In this document: positions 16,050 through 23,715 of the stretch, piece after piece | Numbering within the stretch: position 1 is the first letter of the stretch | Layout of the letters: each line of letters starts with the position of its first letter | Position numbers and translations under genes: made by a program | Assembly (NCBI GenBank): GCA_900752115.1 | Contig: CAADUC010000033.1 | Coordinates: 1-27,866 of the forward strand | Reading direction: 5' to 3' | Length of the DNA: 27,866 nt | Source: Clostridia bacterium | GTDB lineage: Bacteria > Bacillota > Clostridia > Oscillospirales > Acutalibacteraceae | Notes under the pieces: model-generated | The model's database searches: none | What the model saw: only the letters and a program-made list of their open reading frames with translations | Told to the model about the DNA's origin: nothing

Positions 16050-16331
16050 ATGAACTCAATTTACAATTCCAGCGGACAAAGAGTTGGCGAATATGACGGC
16101 AGCACCGTCTACCTGGATCGCCGTACTGCCGCTAAACTGGAAGGCAACAGGGTGCTCAGTTCCTCCGGTTCTTTTCTGGGGACACTGGAAGGGCAGCGCG
16201 TTTACCGCAGAGGCACTTCCTTTGTTGGCACCTGCGAGGGAGGCCGTATCTATAAGGACGGCCGAAGCTTCGTCGGAGAATACACAGGAGATCCGATCGG
16301 CGGAGCAGCGGCATTGCTTCTCTGGACGTAA
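16050..16331 (+). CDS. Small repeat protein, beta-flower-like
   Basis: 93 residues built from about four short tandem units of the form (I/V)Y-x2-x-G-x-x-(V/F)-G-x-(Y/L)-x-G, for example IYNSSGQRVGEYDG, VLSSSGSFLGTLEG, VYRRGTSFVGTCEG and IYKDGRSFVGEYTG, then a short hydrophobic tail GGAAALLLW. The pattern recalls the 4-fold beta-flower family of small bacterial proteins (identification from memory; function unknown). The ATG has AGGGAGG 6 nt upstream. It is the gene directly before the RNA candidate and rsr and could share a transcript with them. Confidence 0.75.
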   Translation: MNSIYNSSGQRVGEYDGSTVYLDRRTAAKLEGNRVLSSSGSFLGTLEGQRVYRRGTSFVGTCEGGRIYKDGRSFVGEYTGDPIGGAAALLLWT

Positions 16332-16360
16332 AAGCTACTCCCCTGATTCTTTTGGTAATC

Positions 16361-16498
16361 GCGCGCGGCAGTGCAGAGAACGGTTACTTCGGTCGAAGCA
16401 GAGAGAAAGGGGAAACCCTCCACGGCGTGCTGTACGCGCGCCGATGGCCTGATAACAGGACGCTCTGGTATAGTTCCGTTTTCGCCGATTCTCCGCGC
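16361..16498 (+). ncRNA. Candidate Y RNA (YrlA-like) upstream of rsr
   Basis: The 233 nt between the beta-flower gene and rsr can be folded by eye into a branched RNA. Closing helices: GCGCGG/CCGCGC (16363-16368 with 16493-16498) and an 8-bp GAGAACGG/CCGTTTTC (16376-16383 with 16476-16483, one G-U). A further helix CAGAG/CTCTG (16399-16403 with 16463-16467) encloses three hairpins: AGGG-GAAA-CCCT (16408-16419), CGGCG...CGCCG (16423-16443) and CCTG-ATAA-CAGG (16448-16459). GTCGAAG (16392-16398) matches the GNCGAA(N)G motif I recall for the Ro60-binding region of bacterial Y RNAs. Bacterial Y RNAs are typically encoded next to rsr. A clear T-loop was not found, so the tRNA mimicry is only partial. 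The 5' end and promoter are not determined. Confidence 0.45.
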
Positions 16499-16511
16499 AT
16501 GGTTATATGGG

Positions 16512-16545
16512 TTGCCGGGTCGCACTGCGATCCGGCAATTCTTTT
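16512..16545 (+). terminator. Intrinsic terminator just upstream of rsr
   Basis: 12-bp stem TTGCCGGGTCGC (16512-16523) with GCGATCCGGCAA (16527-16538), one G-U pair, 3-nt loop, then TTCTTTT. It lies only 20 nt before the rsr start codon, so it would end an upstream RNA (such as the Y RNA candidate) or attenuate read-through into rsr. Confidence 0.75.
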
Positions 16546-16564
16546 GGGAAGGAGGCCTCTATCC

Positions 16565-18031
16565 GTGGCAAAATTCAATCAAAAGAATACCATAAAAATC
16601 AAAAACCGCTCAGGCTTCCCCGCGTATCGCATGGAAGCCAAGGAACAGCTTGTCACAGCCGTGCTGACAACACTCTTCGGCGAGCCGAAATATTACGGTT
16701 CCACAGACAATACTGTCACCACACTCGCCACAGAGTGCGCCAAAACGGACGCCGCATTCTTATGTAAACTCGCCTGCTACGCCCGGAATACCGGCCACCT
16801 CCGCTCCGTCAGCCACGTGCTTGCGTGTATCATTGCCCGCGAAGCTCACGAGTGGACACGCGTTACACTCCGAAACATTTTGGTGCGTCCCGACGACATA
16901 ACGGAAATTATGTCCTGCTATCTCTCCATGTACGGCAAACCCTTTCCGAATGCCATGAAACGCGAGATGGGCGCTGCCATGCAGAAGTTCGACGAGTATC
17001 AGCTTGCAAAATACAACGGCGGCACACGCTCGCTCAAACTCCGCGACGTGCTTCGCATCACTCACCCCGTCCCGAAAGACAAAGCCACCGAGGAACTCTT
17101 CCGTAAAATTCTCGACGGTACGCTCGAAACTCCTTACACCTGGGAAGTCGAACTCTCTGCGCGTGGAAATACGCGAGACGTCTGGAATGAATTGATTGCC
17201 TCCGGCAAAGTGGGATATATGGCTCTTCTCCGGAATTTGAGCAGCATTCTCCAGACAGGCGCAAACATCGAGCCTGTTCTCTCGCGCCTGGCAGATCCCG
17301 AACAGGTTCGCAGGAGCCGTCAGCTCCCCTTCCGCTTCTACAGCGCTTATCGCACACTGTCGGCCAAAGATCTCCTCACACCGGAGATTCACAGAGCGCT
17401 TGAAGCAGCCATCCGTGCTTCCATTGACAATATGGAGCGCTTTGCAGGCCGCACCCTCATCGCGGTAGATGTATCCGCCTCCATGTGCTGCACTGTTTCT
17501 TTGAACAGCAGTGTGCGCTGCTGCGATATCGCTTCTCTGCTCGGCGCTATGGCAGGCCGTTTATGTGAGGACGCCGTCGTCTGTTATTTCAGCTATGGCT
17601 CGAATGGATTTCACTTAGGACATGCCGGTAAATTTGACTCCATTCTCCACACCGCGATGACAAATGCTTTCTCTGCAGGCGGCACCGACATGTCCCTGCC
17701 GCTCCTCTACGCGCTCCAGGAGGACGGCGCGAGAAACCTCAAGCCCTTCGATCGCATCATCTACTTCAGCGATAACGAGTGCAACCGCACGATGCGCGCT
17801 GCGCCGGACACCATGCAGGGCTTGGTCGACCGGTACCGGGCAAAGTACAACAAGGAGCTTTGGGTTCACTGTGTCGATCTCCAGGGCTACGGTACACAAC
17901 AATTCTGCGGCGACAAATTCAACCTCATCGCGGGTTGGAGCGAAAGTGTCCTCTCCTTTATCCATCTTGCGGAAGCCGGTATTTCTTCTCTTGTGGAAAC
18001 CATTGAAGCCTATGAACCGAACTCCGTATAA
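16565..18031 (+). CDS. rsr: TROVE domain protein, bacterial Ro60 ortholog (Rsr)
   Basis: 488-residue ring-shaped RNA-binding protein. The TROVE HEAT-like domain spans about 20-290 and the von Willebrand A domain about 295-480. The vWA metal site (MIDAS) is complete: DVSAS (D302, S304, S306), T374 in GGTDMS, and D403 in FSDNE. Ro60 orthologs bind the ends of misfolded RNAs in the central hole and Y RNA on the outer face; in Deinococcus, Y RNA tethers Rsr to PNPase for RNA decay. I chose the GTG at 16565 because GGAAGGAGG lies 9 nt upstream and the protein then begins at the family's usual N terminus; the frame is open further upstream, but only across the RNA candidate and terminator. No rtcB or rtcA gene is nearby. 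Confidence 0.92.
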   Translation: MAKFNQKNTIKIKNRSGFPAYRMEAKEQLVTAVLTTLFGEPKYYGSTDNTVTTLATECAKTDAAFLCKLACYARNTGHLRSVSHVLACIIAREAHEWTRVTLRNILVRPDDITEIMSCYLSMYGKPFPNAMKREMGAAMQKFDEYQLAKYNGGTRSLKLRDVLRITHPVPKDKATEELFRKILDGTLETPYTWEVELSARGNTRDVWNELIASGKVGYMALLRNLSSILQTGANIEPVLSRLADPEQVRRSRQLPFRFYSAYRTLSAKDLLTPEIHRALEAAIRASIDNMERFAGRTLIAVDVSASMCCTVSLNSSVRCCDIASLLGAMAGRLCEDAVVCYFSYGSNGFHLGHAGKFDSILHTAMTNAFSAGGTDMSLPLLYALQEDGARNLKPFDRIIYFSDNECNRTMRAAPDTMQGLVDRYRAKYNKELWVHCVDLQGYGTQQFCGDKFNLIAGWSESVLSFIHLAEAGISSLVETIEAYEPNSV

Positions 18032-18071
18032 ACTTTGACATCACAGGACCTGAACACTTTTCCGTTTTATA

Positions 18072-18119
18072 AAAATAAGCGCCGGGATCTTTCACTCATG
18101 CGATTCCGACGCTTATTTT
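18072..18119 (+). terminator. Terminator of rsr
   Basis: Stem AAAATAAGCG (18072-18081) with CGCTTATTTT (18110-18119), extended inward by CGGGATC/GATTCCG (one G-U). It starts 40 nt after the rsr stop, with T-rich sequence in and after the 3' arm. Confidence 0.8.
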
Positions 18120-18160
18120 AATATTCTCCCCCACATCCGCAGACAAAAACGGTAAAACGC

Positions 18161-18247
18161 CAACAGATACCGTGCGCATTTTTGCTTTTGAAGTGACAGC
18201 CGCAAGTCTGCTTCCAAAAAATCTTTTGGGGCTTTCGGTATCTGTTG
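18161..18247. other. Structured intergenic segment, possible second small RNA
   Basis: The gene-free region 18032-18451 holds, after the rsr terminator, a perfect 12-bp inverted repeat CAACAGATACCG (18161-18172) / CGGTATCTGTTG (18236-18247) enclosing two smaller hairpins: GAAG..GAC/GTC..CTTC (around 18190-18214) and CCAAAAaatcTTTTGG (18214-18229). The strand cannot be decided. Farther right, TACGCAGA-CATT-TCTGTGTA (18355-18374) is another 8-bp hairpin before the URO-D gene. No Ro60-binding motif is seen. Confidence 0.35.
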
Positions 18248-18451
18248 CCGGTTCTCTGAAGCATCCTGTCTCCAAAGGACGGTGAGAAAATGCAGCAGAC
18301 ATATGCCCCTTCGCAGACTCGTCCTTCTATAAAGTCCACTTATAAAAAGAGAAATACGCAGACATTTCTGTGTACATCTAATAAAACGAAGGCGACAAAA
18401 GCTGATACGTTCTCCAGAATCCGTCCAATATGAGAAAGAGGTGCTCTCAAC

Positions 18452-19679
18452 ATGCCGATATCACAAAAGGGAAAGCAAATCCTGCGCGCATTGGCACAGC
18501 AATATATGGAGTATGTGTCTCTACCGGTTCAAAAGCAAAAAAGAGAGCTCTGGGCTGCGCTCAACGACGGACAGATGGAACGTCCCCATGTTTACGATTG
18601 ACCAGACTCCCTGGCACGAGATGGATATGGGCGGCAGCCTCATTTGCCATGTACAGGATCCATACTGGCAGAGCGTGGAAAAGAATCTCCGGCAGCAGAT
18701 CTATAAATGGGAGCATTGCCCCGCCGACATGGTTCTTCTTCCCTGCATTCTCATTCCGCACATTTACCGGAACACAGGATACGGTCTGGATGTGAAGGAG
18801 GAACGGCTTGTCGCGGACGCTAAAAGTGACGTCGCGGCCCATTTATACCAATCACAGTTCTTTGATCTGGAAGACGTACAAAAAATTCAGATTCCCCATA
18901 TAACGCCATGCCCGGACGATGAAAAACAAACCATGGCGCTGGCCGCAAAAATATTTGCAGGAATCGCTCCTGCAGTGTTTCAGGGAACTGTAATGCACCT
19001 TGGTTTCTGGGATTTTCTCAGCCAGTGGCTCGGCGTAGAAAACTGCTACTACCAGCTGATTGACAATCCTGAGCTTCTGCATGCCCTGATGCGGCGGCTG
19101 ACTGATGCAACAATCGAGCTGATTGGGCAAATGAACCGGTATGAGCTTTTTGACACACAGAGTTTTACCTGCCACTGCAGCTATACGTTTTCCTCCGCAC
19201 CGTCTGCCGGACCCAGTGTTTCTCAAAACACCTGGGCGTTCGGCATGGCGCAGATTTTCTCCTCCGTCTCGCCGGAAGTCACGCGGGAGTTTGAGGTTCC
19301 TTACATGCAGGAAGTGTATTCTCATTTCGGTTCCATCTATTATGGCTGCTGCGAACGGCTTGATGATCGGCTTGACGTCGTAGAACAGATGCCAAACATC
19401 CGCAAAGTCTCCTGCAGTCCTTGGAGCAACAGGGAGCACTTTGCTTCCGTCCTGTCCAAAAAGTACATCATGTCTGCCAAACCGAATCCGGCCTTTCTCG
19501 CCGCGGAACAATTCGACGAGGAGCTGATCCGGTTGGATCTCCGCCGCACTATCCGTGCTGCACGGAAAAATGGCCTGGGACTTGAATTCCTTTTAAAGGA
19601 TTTGAGTACGGTTCAATACAAGCCCGAGCGCATCTGGCGCTGGAGCGAGATTGCAGCTGAGGAAACAGCCGGAAACTAA
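18452..19679 (+). pseudogene. URO-D family protein (corrinoid/methyl-transfer-like), frameshifted
   Basis: The family of uroporphyrinogen-decarboxylase-like proteins includes heme-pathway enzymes and many cobamide-dependent methyltransferase relatives. The body of the gene (from ~18585) encodes ~365 residues with the family's TPWHEMD start block, YYGCCERLDDRLDVVEQMPNIRK and SPWSNREHF blocks and a C-terminal LEFLLKD region. The N terminus lies in another frame: ATG 18452 (AGAGGTG upstream) reads MPISQKGKQ to QMERPHVYD and then a stop. Removing one C from the CCCC run at 18584-18587 joins the two as ERPMFTIDQTPWHEMD, which fits the family. So either this is a one-base insertion (pseudogene or assembly error) or frameshifting occurs. 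A GTG start at 18441 in the downstream frame would give an implausible N terminus. Confidence 0.75.
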
Positions 19680-19755
19680 CTTAAATTCGTTTTTATATTA
19701 AGTCGTGATCCCCGCCAAAGTCGGAGGTGTCGTTTCGCTAAAACATATTAATACC

Positions 19756-19798
19756 AAAATCCCCCTGGTGTAAAAATGAATTACACCAGGGGGATTTT
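19756..19798. terminator. Very strong intrinsic terminator
   Basis: 18-bp perfect stem AAAATCCCCCTGGTGTAA (19756-19773) with TTACACCAGGGGGATTTT (19781-19798), 7-nt loop, T-rich tail on + strand and A-rich mirror on the other. It ends the URO-D unit and may also end the AraC transcript from the right. Confidence 0.92.
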
Positions 19799-19983
19799 GT
19801 CTGCAGACATTTTAAGGTTATCCGAACTTTATATAAATCTTTGCTCGTTCTCTAAAGCGCTCCTTCAAACCAGACCCCCGCTCATATGAAAAAGAGAACA
19901 TACAATTGGGCAGAAGAGAGAAACCTTACAACACGGAAAGGAGCTGTGCCATTCCATAAAACCACGTCTCCAAATAAAACCAA

Positions 19984-20871
19984 TCATTTTTTTGCAATAA
20001 TATTATCCGGATTACGGGTATAAATGCTTTTAATATATTCCTGAGGAGACATTCCTGTAATGCGCTTAAATACCGTACTGAAATAGAACTGGTTTTCAAA
20101 TCCCATACCGGTAGCGACTTCATAAATGTTCATGTGCTCCGTTTTAAAGGAATTAATCGCCTTCTGTACCTTCAGGTAATTTTTGTATTCCACAATTGTC
20201 ATCCCTGTAGCCTTGGAAAACGTGCGAGAGAGATATTGGTAATTGAGTCCGAGCTGCTCAGAAATCTCTTTGGAGGAAATATTCGTAAGCGCATTGCTCC
20301 GAAGAACATTGATGATCCTCGTTACAATTCCGCTGGTACTATCATTTTCAGAATGTTCCAGTTCCATCAGATCGATAAAAAGCTCTTTGAGTTCCAGGCT
20401 GAGACGCATTCGGGTGAGATGAAGATTAGAAGAATAATTGATCGCCATATCCTGCATGGCAAGTTTGAATTTCTCCGCCTCAAAATTTGGAAGAAGAATC
20501 CTTTTGGGAAGCACTAAATGCCAGGAATCTGCGGCAGCCAGGCGTCTGTTTGAATGAAGCATACAGCTTCTTCCATCGCACCCTTTACAAATATTGTCAT
20601 AAAAATGAACATAACACCATGATGTACCATCATCAGTCGGCTTGACTGCTTTTTGATGCAAACCGCTTTTCAGAAAAAAAGCCTCATCTTTTTTTAGTTC
20701 ATAGTCAATTCCATCCTCGTTGACCCGAAGGACTCCTTCCAGTACCACCAAAAAAACATTAGCATCCATGGTTCGCTCCGGATGACGCCAGTTGATCACA
20801 TTACAAATCTTGCCGGCCTCGTAAATTTCCAGATCGGTATGTCCGCAAACCACCACCTGATTTTTCTGCAC
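19984..20871 (-). CDS. AraC-family transcriptional regulator
   Basis: 295 residues: an N-terminal cupin-like sensing domain (~1-125) and two C-terminal helix-turn-helix motifs (~185-285), with KEISEQLGLNYQYLSRTFSKATG and the family signature GFENQFYFSTVFKRITGMSPQEY. A small cysteine group C95-x2-C98-x4-C103 in the sensing domain might bind a metal. I place the start at GTG 20871: GGAGGAGG lies 12 nt upstream, and the in-frame TTG farther up falls inside the -35 box of the gene's own promoter. It is divergent from the sugar ABC operon and is therefore its likely activator; the inducer is probably the imported sugar. Confidence 0.9.
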   Translation of the reverse strand: MQKNQVVVCGHTDLEIYEAGKICNVINWRHPERTMDANVFLVVLEGVLRVNEDGIDYELKKDEAFFLKSGLHQKAVKPTDDGTSWCYVHFYDNICKGCDGRSCMLHSNRRLAAADSWHLVLPKRILLPNFEAEKFKLAMQDMAINYSSNLHLTRMRLSLELKELFIDLMELEHSENDSTSGIVTRIINVLRSNALTNISSKEISEQLGLNYQYLSRTFSKATGMTIVEYKNYLKVQKAINSFKTEHMNIYEVATGMGFENQFYFSTVFKRITGMSPQEYIKSIYTRNPDNIIAKK

Positions 20872-20938
20872 CGCCGCGGTTCGCCTCCTCCGCAATGTCA
20901 AAAAAACGAATATATTGTCTGTTTTTTTCGATAGCTTT

Positions 20939-20967
20939 ATTATAGGGTAAAGCGTAAAATAAATCAA
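20939..20967 (-). promoter_or_regulatory. Sigma-A promoter of the AraC regulator
   Basis: On the minus strand: -35 TTGATT (20962-20967), 17-nt spacer, -10 TATAAT (20939-20944). It rules out a longer coding start for the regulator. Confidence 0.8.
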
Positions 20968-21034
20968 TAGAAAGGAGCTATCGTCAACAAACCGTCTCGA
21001 TTTGATGTATTATTTTCATTGTATCGCTCTTTTT

Positions 21035-21092
21035 TTGTAGCAAATATCTGTTTTTTACTACGATCCTCTCAGGACATTTGCCGTTGAGGATC
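21035..21092 (+). promoter_or_regulatory. Possible promoter and inverted repeat before the sugar ABC operon
   Basis: TTGTAG (21035-21040), 18-nt spacer, TACGAT (21059-21064) is a mediocre promoter match, as expected for an activator-dependent operon. GATCCTC (21062-21068) and GAGGATC (21086-21092) form a 7-bp inverted repeat at the predicted start that could bind a regulator. The leader to the first gene would be about 170 nt. Weak evidence. Confidence 0.3.
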
Positions 21093-21239
21093 TGGAAATC
21101 CTTTACTCTCTTTATGGAAAGAAAAGGCAAAAAATTATATATCTTTTGTCTCTAACCGGCATGTGCGGCGCGTTACTCCGGAGACGCTCTGTTTGAACAC
21201 GTCGGTACAAATTACAAGGAAGAAAAGGAGAATGACAGA

Positions 21240-22664
21240 ATGAAAAGAAGGCTATTTGCATTTCTGCTTGCCGCTTTGCTATGCCCGGCGATTTCGGGCT
21301 GCAGCTCCCCTGCCGGTTCGTCTTCCCAGCAGACCGCCTCTCAGGAATCCACCTCTTCCGAACAGGGCGAAAACTCTGAGGGAACTACCATCACAATCTC
21401 CTATTGGGGTTCCACACTCGAAGATGACGCTATGCAGAAAATGTGCAGCGCATACAAGGAGCAAACGGGAACCACCGTCGAACGTCTCTACATTCCCAAC
21501 GCCGATTACACCACAAAAATGTCCGCACTCATTGCGTCGGGAGACACACCGGATCTGGCCTATGTCTTTCCGGTTGACGTGTATAAATGGGCCGATCAGG
21601 GACTGTTCGTGGAAATTTATGAATTGCTGGAACAAGATCCCGATTATTCCTACGAGGACTTTATTCCCCATACTTTCCTTGAATATGAGCCCGGCAAATG
21701 CTGCGGACGCATGATGTCCTGCGAATCCATCCTTATGTACTACAACAAAGACCTGTTTGACGCCGCAGGCGTGGAATATCTGCCATCCAAATGGGAGGAC
21801 GCTATTTCCTGGGAGGAATTTCTTTCCCGGTGTCAGCAGCTTACACTTGACGCAAACGGAAATAACGCCGCGTCTGCGGACTTTGATCCCCAAAACATCG
21901 TTCAATACGGTTTCAATGTCGTGAAAGATTATGACGGCTGGGGAGCTTGGATCGTCAATAACGGGAGCAGCTACTTCAACGAAGACGGTACTGCATTTAC
22001 CATGAGCGATCCCAAATGCCTCGACGCTCTTCAGTTCCTCGGAGATCTGTGCAACGTGCATCACGTCATGCCCGACGCGACAACAGCCGCCACACAGAAT
22101 AATAACGGAGCTGCCCAGTCGCTTATGACCGGTGCAGTCGCCATCTATCAGGACGGCCAGTGGGCATGTCTGGACTTTGATGGAATGGATTTCAACTGGG
22201 GCGTTGCAGTCATGCCTGTCGGCCCGGATGCAGACGAAGGTGCACCATATACCTATTTTTCCTCTTCCCCCATGTGCATTTTTAAATCAACAGAACATCT
22301 TGAGGAAACGTGGGATTTCTATATGTGGCTCTGCAATCCCGATGAAGCAATTGAACTCTACAGCAATGGCCTCTGGCAGCCGGTCCTCCGTTCCTGGTAC
22401 GAGGATGAAGAACTGCTGGCTAAATGGACACAAACAGATGCCCGTCCGTCCGGCTACATGGACGCGGTGGTCGATATGACCGTAAATCACATTTTGCCTT
22501 TGGAAGCTTCTTATATCAATAACTTTGATCAGATGGATGCCATCATCGAGTCGTCGCTTGAGCCTCTTTGGCTTGGCACTGCAAGCGCTGAGCAAGCCGT
22601 AGCGAACATCGACGTCTCCGCCTATCTGGATGGCTCAAGAACTGCAATCGGACCGCAGAGTTAA
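21240..22664 (+). CDS. ABC transporter sugar-binding lipoprotein
   Basis: 474-residue extracellular solute-binding protein (family 1, MalE-like). It has a lipoprotein signal peptide: MKRR, a hydrophobic stretch, then lipobox AISG-C21. A Ser/Thr/Gln/Glu-rich linker (22-52) precedes the periplasmic-binding fold, which begins TITISYWGSTLEDDAMQKM. It would be anchored to the outer face of the membrane and deliver an oligosaccharide to the two permeases downstream. The ATG has AAGGAG 9 nt upstream. It is the first gene of an operon with two permeases and a GH127-like enzyme. No ATPase gene is present, which is normal for this class, as a shared MsmX-type ATPase encoded elsewhere usually serves. 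Confidence 0.92.
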   Translation: MKRRLFAFLLAALLCPAISGCSSPAGSSSQQTASQESTSSEQGENSEGTTITISYWGSTLEDDAMQKMCSAYKEQTGTTVERLYIPNADYTTKMSALIASGDTPDLAYVFPVDVYKWADQGLFVEIYELLEQDPDYSYEDFIPHTFLEYEPGKCCGRMMSCESILMYYNKDLFDAAGVEYLPSKWEDAISWEEFLSRCQQLTLDANGNNAASADFDPQNIVQYGFNVVKDYDGWGAWIVNNGSSYFNEDGTAFTMSDPKCLDALQFLGDLCNVHHVMPDATTAATQNNNGAAQSLMTGAVAIYQDGQWACLDFDGMDFNWGVAVMPVGPDADEGAPYTYFSSSPMCIFKSTEHLEETWDFYMWLCNPDEAIELYSNGLWQPVLRSWYEDEELLAKWTQTDARPSGYMDAVVDMTVNHILPLEASYINNFDQMDAIIESSLEPLWLGTASAEQAVANIDVSAYLDGSRTAIGPQS

Positions 22665-22675
22665 CAATCACGTCT

Positions 22676-22743
22676 GAACCGGGGAGACAGATGGGAATTT
22701 CTGAGCGAAAGCGTACAGGACCCAACCGTTTGTCCCCCGGTTC
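22676..22743 (+). promoter_or_regulatory. Long stem-loop between lipoprotein and permease genes
   Basis: GAACCGGGG (22676-22684) and GACA (22686-22689) pair with TGTC and CCCCGGTTC (22731-22743), a 13-bp helix with one bulged A. The 3' side lacks a proper T-run. Such intercistronic hairpins often stabilise the binding-protein mRNA so that it exceeds permease mRNA. Confidence 0.6.
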
Positions 22744-22799
22744 CTGTTTCTTCATTCGCACAAAGGACGTTGATCTATCAGAGAGAACGGAGTGATGAA

Positions 22800-23714
22800 A
22801 TGGAAACGTCCAAGAAAAAAAGCGGCTTGAACCTGAAAAAAAGATCTACGCTTGCCGGCTTTCTATTTACCATGCCAGTGATCATCGGGTTTCTGGTTTT
22901 TACCGTTGGCCCATTGGCAGTCAGTCTCTATCTCAGCTTTACCGAATATACCATGGTAGGTCAACCGAACTGGATCGGATGGGACAATTATCTTTCACTC
23001 TTCAAAAATGAGGATCAAGTTTTTTGGAAATCTCTGAAGGTAACGGCCTACTACGTCTTGGTTGGAACTCCTATCTATCTGCTGGCCTCTTTTGGCGTCG
23101 CCCTTCTTCTCAACCGTTCATTTCGGGGACGTGGAGTCGTCAGAACTATTCTCTATCTTCCCGCCGTAATTCCCACCATCGCTGTGACTATGGTCTGGAA
23201 ATGGCTGACCGATCCCTCTTTAGGCGTGCTGAACAATCTGTCCAAAATGCTCGGACTGGGTATTAAATTAACATGGTTCTACAGCGAAAGCACCTCCATC
23301 CCCACCTTTATCCTTCTCTGGATATGGACCTGCGGTACCACTTTCATCGTTTTTCTGGCAGGCTTACAGAACGTTCCCTCTCAGCTGTACGAGGCTATGG
23401 AGGTAGATGGAGGAAATGCCTGGCACAAGCTTGTCTACATTACGGTTCCTATGCTCACGCCGACCATTCTGTTCTGCTCCATGGTTGGATTTGTTACAGC
23501 CGTTCAGTGTTTTGTCCCTTCCTATTCCATTACAAACGGCGGCCCCAACAACTCCACGATGCTGCTGTTCTATTACATGTATCGTGAAGGTTTCCGTTTC
23601 CTGAATATGGGAAAGGCCTGCGCGATCGCATGGGTACTGTTCGTTATTTTACTTATCTTTACACAGCTGTTCGGAAAAACAACGAAATACTGGGTGTACT
23701 ATGGTGGAGAATAA
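22800..23714 (+). CDS. ABC sugar transporter permease (MalF/UgpA-type)
   Basis: 304-residue inner-membrane permease with six hydrophobic helices and the EAA cytoplasmic loop that contacts the ATPase (YEAMEVDGGNAWHKLVYITVP, about 197-217). The positively charged N terminus (KKKSGLNLKKRS) fits the inside orientation. I take ATG 22800 with CGGAG 6 nt upstream; an in-frame TTG at 22770 lacks a site. It works with the next permease as a heterodimer for sugar uptake. Confidence 0.92.
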   Translation: METSKKKSGLNLKKRSTLAGFLFTMPVIIGFLVFTVGPLAVSLYLSFTEYTMVGQPNWIGWDNYLSLFKNEDQVFWKSLKVTAYYVLVGTPIYLLASFGVALLLNRSFRGRGVVRTILYLPAVIPTIAVTMVWKWLTDPSLGVLNNLSKMLGLGIKLTWFYSESTSIPTFILLWIWTCGTTFIVFLAGLQNVPSQLYEAMEVDGGNAWHKLVYITVPMLTPTILFCSMVGFVTAVQCFVPSYSITNGGPNNSTMLLFYYMYREGFRFLNMGKACAIAWVLFVILLIFTQLFGKTTKYWVYYGGE

Positions 23715-23715
23715 A

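Noticed and set aside
16376..16483. Ordinary tRNA gene
   Set aside because: Three hairpins within a closing helix look tRNA-like, but there is no 7-bp acceptor ending in CCA, no TTC-type T-loop and no normal anticodon arm.
16352..16564. Upstream extension of the Rsr reading frame
   Set aside because: Open by chance in high-GC sequence; it would translate through the RNA candidate and terminator, while GTG 16565 has a strong ribosome binding site.
18096..18339. Minus-strand open frames of about 70 codons between rsr and the URO-D gene
   Set aside because: No ribosome binding site or recognisable composition; they overlap the rsr terminator and inverted repeats.
20872..20967. Longer N terminus for the AraC regulator from a TTG at 20967
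   Set aside because: The TTG is part of the -35 box of the promoter, so it is upstream of the transcript start.
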